Source of the DNA: Modestobacter sp. VKM Ac-2982
GTDB taxonomy: Bacteria; Actinomycetota; Actinomycetes; Mycobacteriales; Geodermatophilaceae
Direction: 5' to 3'
DNA: 64,000 nucleotides
Assembly: GCF_026967935.1 (NCBI RefSeq)
Contig: NZ_JAPVBL010000001.1
Span: forward strand, 850,082 to 914,081
Shown: piece by piece, positions 58,186-64,000 of the stretch
How the letters are laid out: each line of letters opens with the position of its first letter
Position numbering within the stretch: position 1 is the first letter of the stretch
Program-made: the position numbers and the translations under genes
The notes under the pieces: generated by a model
What the model was told of the DNA's origin: nothing
Database searches by the model: none
The model's input: only the letters and a program-made list of their open reading frames with translations

Positions 58186-59769
58186 ATGAGCAGCGGTCTG
58201 TCGAACATGGACTTCCCGACCGTGCTGGTCGTCGACTTCGGCGCCCAGTACGCGCAGTTGATCGCCCGGCGCATCCGCGAGGCCGGCGTGTACTCCGAGC
58301 TCGTCGGCTCCGACGTGCCGGTCGCCGAGCTGCTGGCCCGCAAGCCCGCGGCGATCGTGCTCTCCGGTGGGCCCTCCAGCGTCTACGCCGAGGGTGCTCC
58401 GCAGCTCGACCCGGCCGTCTTCGAGGCGGGCGTGCCGGCCTTCGGCATCTGCTACGGGTTCCAGGCGATGGCCGCCAGCCTCGGCGGCACGGTGGCCCGC
58501 ACCGGCGACCGGGAGTACGGCGGCACCCCGCTGACCGTGACCACGCCGGGGCAGCTGTTCGGTGAGCTGCCCACCGAGCAGTCGGTGTGGATGAGCCACG
58601 GCGACGCGGTCTCCGCCGCACCGCCCGGGTTCACCGTCACCGCCACCAGCACCGGTGCGCCGGTCGCGGCCTTCGAGGACGTCGACCGGCGGCTGGCCGG
58701 CGTGCAGTTCCACCCCGAGGTGAAGAACACCCCGCACGGGCAGACGGTGCTCGAGCACTTCCTGTTCGACATCGCCGGCCTGGAGCCGAGCTGGACGATG
58801 GCCAACGTCGTCGACGAGCAGGTCGCCTCGATCCGGGCCCAGATCGGTGACCGCCGGGCCATCTGCGGGCTGTCCGGCGGGGTCGACTCCGCGGTGGCCG
58901 CCGCGCTGGTCCAACGGGCCATCGGTGACCGGCTCACCTGCGTCTACGTCGACCACGGGCTGATGCGCGAGGGCGAGACCGAGCAGATCGAGCGGGACTT
59001 CGTCGCCGTCACCGGCGCCGACCTGCGCGTCGTCGACGCCAGTGACCAGTTCCTGGCCGCGCTGGCCGGGGTCAGCGACCCCGAGACGAAGCGGAAGATC
59101 ATCGGCCGGGAGTTCATCCGGGTCTTCGAGCAGGCCGCGCTCGACGTGATCGCCGACGCCAAGGAGCACGGCGAGACCGTCGACTTCCTGGTGCAGGGCA
59201 CCCTCTACCCCGACGTGGTGGAGTCCGGTGGCGGCACCGGGACGGCGAACATCAAGAGCCACCACAACGTCGGCGGGCTCCCCGAGGACCTGACGTTCAC
59301 CCTGGTCGAGCCGCTGCGCACGCTCTTCAAGGACGAGGTGCGCGAGGTCGGCCGACAGCTGGGCCTGCCCGACACCCTGGTGCAGCGCCAGCCGTTCCCC
59401 GGCCCGGGCCTGGGCATCCGGATCATCGGCGAGGTCACGGCTGAGCGGCTGGACGTGCTGCGCCAGGCCGACGCGATCGCCCGCGAGGAGCTGACCGCGG
59501 CGAAGCTGGACACCGAGATCTGGCAGTGCCCGGTGGTGCTGCTGGCCGACGTCCGATCGGTGGGGGTGCAGGGCGACGGGCGCACCTACGGCCATCCCGT
59601 GGTGCTGCGCCCGGTGTCCAGCGAGGACGCGATGACCGCCGACTGGACCCGGCTGCCCTACGACGTGCTGGCGAGGATCTCCACCCGGATCACGAACGAG
59701 GTGGCCGAGGTGAACCGGGTGGTGCTCGACGTGACGAGCAAGCCCCCGGGCACGATCGAGTGGGAGTAG
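58186..59769 (+). CDS. guaA: GMP synthase (glutamine-hydrolysing)
   Basis: 527 residues from ATG 58186; ATG 58207 would also fit. N-terminal class I glutamine amidotransferase ([19 protein letters not shown], nucleophile [14 protein letters not shown]), ATP-PPase domain with the P-loop [13 protein letters not shown], and the C-terminal dimerisation domain ending [13 protein letters not shown]. Makes GMP from XMP. Completes the guanine pathway here. Confidence 0.97.
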   Translation: MSSGLSNMDFPTVLVVDFGAQYAQLIARRIREAGVYSELVGSDVPVAELLARKPAAIVLSGGPSSVYAEGAPQLDPAVFEAGVPAFGICYGFQAMAASLGGTVARTGDREYGGTPLTVTTPGQLFGELPTEQSVWMSHGDAVSAAPPGFTVTATSTGAPVAAFEDVDRRLAGVQFHPEVKNTPHGQTVLEHFLFDIAGLEPSWTMANVVDEQVASIRAQIGDRRAICGLSGGVDSAVAAALVQRAIGDRLTCVYVDHGLMREGETEQIERDFVAVTGADLRVVDASDQFLAALAGVSDPETKRKIIGREFIRVFEQAALDVIADAKEHGETVDFLVQGTLYPDVVESGGGTGTANIKSHHNVGGLPEDLTFTLVEPLRTLFKDEVREVGRQLGLPDTLVQRQPFPGPGLGIRIIGEVTAERLDVLRQADAIAREELTAAKLDTEIWQCPVVLLADVRSVGVQGDGRTYGHPVVLRPVSSEDAMTADWTRLPYDVLARISTRITNEVAEVNRVVLDVTSKPPGTIEWE

Positions 59770-59845
59770 CCGCCCGAGTGGCGAGGCCCCGCGCGTCATG
59801 ATCAGGTTGTCGTCGATCTGATCGACCACGCGAGGAGGTACCGGA

Positions 59846-60865
59846 GTGACCGCGGGGGTGTGGCCACTCTGGCCCAGCGTGCTGGCCCTCGCCGCCATGG
59901 CGGCGGTGATCATCTTCGCCGGCATCCGGCTGACCCGCGCCGCCGACGAGCTCGCCGACCGGACCGGCCTGGGTGATGCGATCGGCGGCGCGCTGCTGCT
60001 CGGCGCGGTCACCTCGCTGCCGGGCATCGTGACCACCGCGACCGGTGCGCTGGAGGGGGATCCCGCTTTCGGTCTGGCCAACCCGATCGGTGGGGTGGCG
60101 GTCCAGACGGTCTGGCTGGCGATCGCCGACCTGGTCTACCGCCGGGCCAACCTCGAGCACGCCGCCGCCTCGCTGGAGAACGTGCTGCAGGCGCTGATCC
60201 TGATCGGGATGCTCTCCCTGCCGGTGGTCGCCTACGCGACCCCGACCCTGCAGTGGGGCTGGGTGCACCCGGTCACCCTGCTGATCCCGGTGCTCTACGG
60301 CTACGGGCTGGTCCTGCTCCGGCGGATGCACGACCATCCCATGTGGCAACCCATCCAGACGTCGGCGACGGTCGAGGACATCGAACCCGACGGCACCGAC
60401 GCCTCGACCCGCCGGCTGTGGGTGCAGCTCGCGTCCCTGGCCCTGGTGGTCGGCGTCGCCGGCTGGGTCATCGGCCAGGCCGGCCTGGGTGTCGTCGCGG
60501 CGACCGGGCTGCCGAGCGGCGTCGTCGGGTTCACCCTCACGACGGCGGTCACCTCGCTGCCCGAGCTCGTGGTGCTGATCACCGCGGTACGCATGGGGGC
60601 GCTGACCCTGGGGATCGGCAACATCATCGGCGGGAACGTCTTCGACACCCTGATGATCCCGGTGGCCGACATCGCCTACCTGGAAGGCCCCGTCTACCGC
60701 GACGCGGGTGAGACCAGCCTGGTGCTGCTGGGCGGCACGATCCTGATGATCACCGTGCTGGCGGCCGGGCTGGTCATGCGCGAGCGCAAGGGCATCGGCT
60801 TCGAGGGCTTCCTGCTGCCGCTGATCTACCTCGGCACGGTGGCCCTGGCGGTCGTCACCCGCTGA
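59846..60865 (+). CDS. Sodium/calcium exchanger (CaCA) family membrane protein
   Basis: 339 residues with about 10 hydrophobic segments. The two alpha repeats are visible: GAVTSLPGIVTTATGALEGDP with ANPIGGVAVQT, and TTAVTSLPELVVLITAVRMG with GNIIGGNVFDTLMIP. This inverted-repeat pair is the CaCA hallmark. The central loop (HPMWQPIQTSATVEDIEPDG) is short and hydrophilic. The ion cannot be told from sequence. 76 bases after guaA with GAGGAGG RBS. Confidence 0.87.
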   Translation: MTAGVWPLWPSVLALAAMAAVIIFAGIRLTRAADELADRTGLGDAIGGALLLGAVTSLPGIVTTATGALEGDPAFGLANPIGGVAVQTVWLAIADLVYRRANLEHAAASLENVLQALILIGMLSLPVVAYATPTLQWGWVHPVTLLIPVLYGYGLVLLRRMHDHPMWQPIQTSATVEDIEPDGTDASTRRLWVQLASLALVVGVAGWVIGQAGLGVVAATGLPSGVVGFTLTTAVTSLPELVVLITAVRMGALTLGIGNIIGGNVFDTLMIPVADIAYLEGPVYRDAGETSLVLLGGTILMITVLAAGLVMRERKGIGFEGFLLPLIYLGTVALAVVTR

Positions 60866-60922
60866 CCGGCCGGGCCCGGGAGCACCTCCCGGACCCGGCC
60901 GCGGTGAGACCTCAGCTCGCCG

Positions 60923-61207
60923 TCAGCCGCGGCGGCGGGCCTTGCGCCACTCGTTGACCAGCAGCGCGGTCCCGGCGCCGATCAGGATGACCCAGGCGAT
61001 CCCGTTGCCGAACCAGTCGAAGGACAGGTCCACCCCGGCCATCAGCAGGATCGCCACCAGGATGAACAGCACCCCGGCGACCAGTGCGCCGTTGTCGACG
61101 TCGCGTCGGCGGCCGGACTCGTCGACGGCGGACGTCGCGGAGCTGCCGGTGGTGCCCTGCGGGAACACCTCGGTGTCCCGCCGTCCGTAGGGGTCGTGCT
61201 CAGCCAC
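60923..61207 (-). CDS. Small two-helix membrane protein
   Basis: 94 residues from GTG 61207, with GGAGG 6 bases upstream on the minus strand. Acidic and Ser/Thr-rich N-terminus, then two transmembrane segments (ALVAGVLFILVAILLMAGV and GIAWVILIGAGTALLVN) and a basic tail NEWRKARRRG. It overlaps the last codons of the PspC gene upstream, so translation is coupled. Function unknown, likely part of the envelope-stress locus. Confidence 0.75.
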   Translation of the reverse strand: MAEHDPYGRRDTEVFPQGTTGSSATSAVDESGRRRDVDNGALVAGVLFILVAILLMAGVDLSFDWFGNGIAWVILIGAGTALLVNEWRKARRRG

Positions 61208-62252
61208 GGGACACCTCCACGTCACCCAGACCTGCGTTGATGGTGATCTCGAACTCCGGCTCGGAGTCCCCGGACCAGTCGGCCGTGCCCCGGCCGGGGA
61301 AGAAGCCGGCCTCCACCCTGTCGCCGAACAGGTCGGTCTCGCCGAGCCCCTGCACGACCTCGAGCTGCACGTCGGCGGAGAACGGCACGATCACCTCGAT
61401 GTCGCCGAGCCCGGAGTCGATCCGGGTGGTGATCGGTGAGTCCAGGTCGGCCAGCTCGTCGGAGTCCACGCCGCGCAGGTCCAGCAGCAGGTCACCGACC
61501 CCGTTCTCGTACTCCGACTGCACCGCGACCGCCGACGCCGGGCGCCAGGTGCGGTCGCCCATGCTGCCGTTGGGGACGTCGACCGTCGCGGCGATCGCGA
61601 GCGCCACGGAGAGCACCATGCCCAGCCCGATGAGCCCGCCCTTGGCGCCCCGGCCGATCCCGGTCAGCGCACCGAACACCAGGCCGACGCCGACGATCAG
61701 CAGGGCGCTGCCCAGCACGCCGCGGGCGCCCAGGTCCACGGTGGTGAACTGGTCGAGCATCACCGCGATGCCGGCGATGATCAGCAGCGCCGCGATCGTC
61801 ACCCCGGGCACCGGGGACCGCGCGCCGGTCCGGACCTGCTCCGGAACACCTGGCTGGCCGGGCGGCGCGGCGGGGGCGGCCGGCATGAGCAGCCACAGCA
61901 GCACGTAGATGATCAGGCCGCTGCCGCCGGCGAGGGTGAGCGCGATGGCGCCCACCCGCCACAGCAGGGCGTCGACGCCGGTGTACTCGGCCAGGCCGCC
62001 GGCGACGCCGCCGATCACCCTGTCGGTGCGGCTGCGCCGCAGCGGCGGCCGGGCGACCGAGCCCGGTGGAGGAGGAGGCGGCCAGGAGCCCGGGGGAGGG
62101 GGAGGCGGCCAGGAGCCCGGGGGAGGGGGAGGCGGCCAGGAGCCCGGGGGAGGGGGAGGCGGCCAGGAGCCCGGGGGAGGGGGAGGCGGCCAGGAGCCCG
62201 GCGGCTGCTCGGCCGCCGGGGGCGGGGTGGAGGGAGGGACTGCTGAGGTCAT
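61200..62252 (-). CDS. PspC-domain / LiaF-like membrane protein with Pro-rich repeats
   Basis: 350 residues. N-terminal GSWPPPPPP repeated five times (about 18-62), then a PspC domain (RVIGGVAGGLAEYTGVDALLWRVGAI, LLWLLMP), four to five transmembrane segments, and a C-terminal LiaF-like domain with repeated GxGDIEV patterns (SGLGDIEVIVP, NAGLGDVEVSRG). Divergent from a PspC-type histidine kinase 134 bases away, which suggests they form one signalling locus. Senses or reports envelope state by family analogy. Confidence 0.85.
   Translation of the reverse strand: MTSAVPPSTPPPAAEQPPGSWPPPPPPGSWPPPPPPGSWPPPPPPGSWPPPPPPGSWPPPPPPGSVARPPLRRSRTDRVIGGVAGGLAEYTGVDALLWRVGAIALTLAGGSGLIIYVLLWLLMPAAPAAPPGQPGVPEQVRTGARSPVPGVTIAALLIIAGIAVMLDQFTTVDLGARGVLGSALLIVGVGLVFGALTGIGRGAKGGLIGLGMVLSVALAIAATVDVPNGSMGDRTWRPASAVAVQSEYENGVGDLLLDLRGVDSDELADLDSPITTRIDSGLGDIEVIVPFSADVQLEVVQGLGETDLFGDRVEAGFFPGRGTADWSGDSEPEFEITINAGLGDVEVSRG
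62064..62198. repeat. Five tandem 27-bp repeats encoding GSWPPPPPP
   Basis: Repeat units occupy 62064-62090, 62091-62117, 62118-62144, 62145-62171 and 62172-62198; the first differs at a few bases. Unit length is a multiple of three, so copy-number change keeps frame. The + strand has G-runs (GGGGGAGGGGGAGG) in each unit. Confidence 0.9.
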
Positions 62253-62386
62253 GCCACGAGCCTGCCCACTCCGGGGGCCCAGCGGTATCAGGGAACCCCC
62301 TGGACCGACCCTGATCCGTGCCGGCCGCCCCGCCTCCGGGTGATCACCGGTGTGCGCGGCGCGGGGACGGTGACACCATCGGGACC

Positions 62387-63625
62387 GTGACCACCAGCAC
62401 CGCGCCGACGGCCGGGCAGCCCGCCCCGCCCGCGGCCCGGCTCCCCGACGGTCGCCCGGCCCGGCCCCCGCTGGCGCGGCCGGCCAGCGGCCGGCTGCTG
62501 GCCGGGGTGGCCGCCGGGACGGCCGCGCATCTGCGCCTGGACCCGCTGGTGGTCCGGGTGGTCGTGATCGGCCTCGCGTTCACCGGGGTGGGCGTGGTCG
62601 CCTACGCACTGCTGTGGCTGACCATGCCGGTCGCCGACCCGTCCGGGGACGGCGCCCCGAGCGCCGTCCTGAGCCAGCGCCCCAGCCGTCGCCAGCTGAT
62701 CCTGCTGGCGCTGCTGTCCTTCGTCGTCTTCGGGCTGGTCTCCCAGCTGCTCACCTTCGGCGGCTACGACGTCGTCCTGCCGCTGGTGCTCGCCGGGATC
62801 GGCCTGGCGGTGATCTGGCGGCAGACCGACACCGACGCCTCGCTCTCCCGCCGCACCAGCCGCTGGGCGCTGGCCGCCGGCGTCGTCGTCGGCGTGGTCG
62901 GCGTGGTGCTGCTGCTGGCGACCACCGGCCAGCTGGCCAACGCCCGCAACGGCTTCACCGCCACCGTGGTGATCCTGGTCGGCCTTGCCTTGGCGACCGC
63001 CCCGCTGTGGCGCCGCCTGCTCGACCAGCGCGCGACCGAGCGGGCCGCCCGGATCCGGTCGGAGGAGCGCGCCGCGGTCGCCGCCCACCTGCACGACTCG
63101 GTGCTGCAGACCCTCGCGCTGATCCAGCGGCACGCGGCCGACCCCACGGTGGTGGGCCGGCTGGCCCGCAGCCAGGAGCGGGAACTGCGGGCGTGGCTGT
63201 ACGAGCCGACCGTCGCCACCGGCGGCACCTGGGCCGGGCTGGTCGCCCGGCTGGTGGCCGAGGTGGAGGCCGACCACGCCGTCACCGTCGAGCCGGTCGT
63301 CGTCGGGGACCTGCCCGTCGACGACGCGGTCGCCACCCTCGGCCAGGCCGCCCGGGAGGCGGTGGTCAACGCCGCGAAGCACTCCGGTGCGCCGTCCGTC
63401 TCGCTGTACAGCGAGGTGACGCCGGGCGCGGTGACGGTGTTCGTCCGGGACCGCGGCACCGGGTTCGACCCGGCCGCCGTGCCGGGCGACCGGCGCGGGC
63501 TGCGCGACTCGGTGGTGGGACGGCTGACCCGACTGGGCGGCACGGCGACGGTGCGATCCGCGCCGGGAGAGGGGACCGAGGTGGAGCTGTGCCTGCCGCG
63601 CGAGCGGACGGAGGCGCCGGCATGA
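62387..63625 (+). CDS. PspC-domain sensor histidine kinase (HisKA_3/NarL type)
   Basis: 412 residues from GTG 62387. PspC-like region (RLLAGVAAGTAAHLRLDPLVVRVVVIG, LLWLTMP), several transmembrane helices, then a DHp helix with phospho-His236 (AAHLHDSVLQTLALIQRHA) and a HATPase with AREAVVNAAKHSGAPSVSLY and DRGTGFDP. ATP lid shows the GLRDSVVGRL motif. Divergent from the PspC/LiaF gene; overlaps the response regulator by 4 bases (ATGA). Confidence 0.9.
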   Translation: MTTSTAPTAGQPAPPAARLPDGRPARPPLARPASGRLLAGVAAGTAAHLRLDPLVVRVVVIGLAFTGVGVVAYALLWLTMPVADPSGDGAPSAVLSQRPSRRQLILLALLSFVVFGLVSQLLTFGGYDVVLPLVLAGIGLAVIWRQTDTDASLSRRTSRWALAAGVVVGVVGVVLLLATTGQLANARNGFTATVVILVGLALATAPLWRRLLDQRATERAARIRSEERAAVAAHLHDSVLQTLALIQRHAADPTVVGRLARSQERELRAWLYEPTVATGGTWAGLVARLVAEVEADHAVTVEPVVVGDLPVDDAVATLGQAAREAVVNAAKHSGAPSVSLYSEVTPGAVTVFVRDRGTGFDPAAVPGDRRGLRDSVVGRLTRLGGTATVRSAPGEGTEVELCLPRERTEAPA

Positions 63626-64000
63626 CGGCCACGGGGCGCACCCGGGTCTTCCTGGTCGACGACCACGCGATGGTCCGCGCCGGGGTGCGGGCCGAGCTGG
63701 GCGAGGAGGTCGAGGTGGTCGGCGAGGCGGCCGACGTCCCGACCGCGGTCGCCGGCATCCGGGCCAGCACGCCGGACGTCGTCCTGCTCGACGTGCACCT
63801 GCCCGGCGGCGGGGGCCACGCCGTCCTCGAGTCGCTGCGCACCGAGCTGCCCTCGACCCGCTGGCTGGCGCTGTCGGTCTCCGACGCCGCCGAGGACGTC
63901 ATAGCCGTCATCCGGGCCGGGGCCCGGGGGTACGTCACCAAGACGATCTCCGGCGCCGACCTGCGGGACGCCGTCCGCCGGGTCGCCGAGGACGACGTCG
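63622..64000 (+). CDS. NarL/LuxR-type response regulator (3' end outside window)
   Basis: 126 codons present. Receiver domain: acidic pocket VDDHAMVR, phospho-acceptor Asp57 in VVLLDVHLP, Lys in YVTKTISG. All residues needed for phosphorylation are intact. The helix-turn-helix lies beyond base 64000. Partner of the kinase just upstream, ATGA overlap. Confidence 0.9.
   Translation, partial: MTATGRTRVFLVDDHAMVRAGVRAELGEEVEVVGEAADVPTAVAGIRASTPDVVLLDVHLPGGGGHAVLESLRTELPSTRWLALSVSDAAEDVIAVIRAGARGYVTKTISGADLRDAVRRVAEDDV

Noticed and set aside
62064..62198. CRISPR array
   Set aside because: The 27-base units are contiguous with no spacers and lie in frame within a coding region.

Overview
The window is high-GC DNA whose gene order and families are those of an Actinomycetota chromosome. 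Evidence includes the str/S10/spc/alpha ribosomal supercluster, many GTG starts, a WhiB3-type WhiB protein, a BldM-type regulator, GroEL1 with a His-rich tail, GuaB3, DUF5319 and an F420-type LLM oxidoreductase. Protein extensions and gene content look most like Geodermatophilaceae (Blastococcus, Modestobacter, Geodermatophilus). That family placement is inference; the phylum is secure.

Layout. 1-1942: 3' end of rpoC and its terminator. 1997-4414: minus-strand block with an LLM oxidoreductase, a 71-aa protein and a trypsin-like serine protease. 4415-9402: str operon (rpsL-rpsG-fusA-tuf) behind a good SigA-type promoter. 9482-19754: S10 and spc operons (rpsJ to rplO). 19893-27158: secY-adk-map, infA-rpmJ-rpsM-rpsK-rpsD-rpoA-rplQ, then truA. 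27990-32386: an NAD(P)-binding protein and a molybdenum-cofactor cluster (mobA-like, fdhD, mog, moaC, moeA). 32549-34052: a PfkB-family sugar kinase and a beta-carbonic anhydrase. 34228-38545: rplM-rpsI-glmM-glmS. 38585-46762: acpS-nnr-alr-hydrolase-uracil DNA glycosylase-tsaE, a reverse-strand hydrolase, then tsaB-rimI-tsaD. 46789-50361: a convergent methyltransferase, then CIRCE-controlled groES-groEL. 50451-53585: a TPR/GGDEF protein, whiB3, and a divergent bldM with a degenerate receiver. 53777-54791: a frame-disrupted AbiEi/DUF559-type gene. 54866-59769: DUF5319, guaB, guaB3, guaA. 59846-64000: a CaCA exchanger and a PspC/LiaF-like envelope-stress locus with a two-component system cut by the window edge.

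Functionally most of the window is translation and growth machinery: RNA polymerase subunits, ribosomal proteins, EF-G, EF-Tu, IF-1, SecY, Adk, MetAP, TruA and t6A synthesis. It is coupled to cell-wall precursor supply (glmM, glmS, alr), GMP synthesis, chaperonins and developmental or redox regulators. I saw no tRNA, rRNA, CRISPR array, insertion sequence, prophage or att site. The most unusual signals are the broken nuclease-like gene, a terminator hairpin inside truA, a palindrome holding the stop codons of two convergent genes, a BldM orthologue without its phosphorylation site, a free-standing homologue of the protease's N-terminal domain, and strong hairpins in many ribosomal intergenic gaps.
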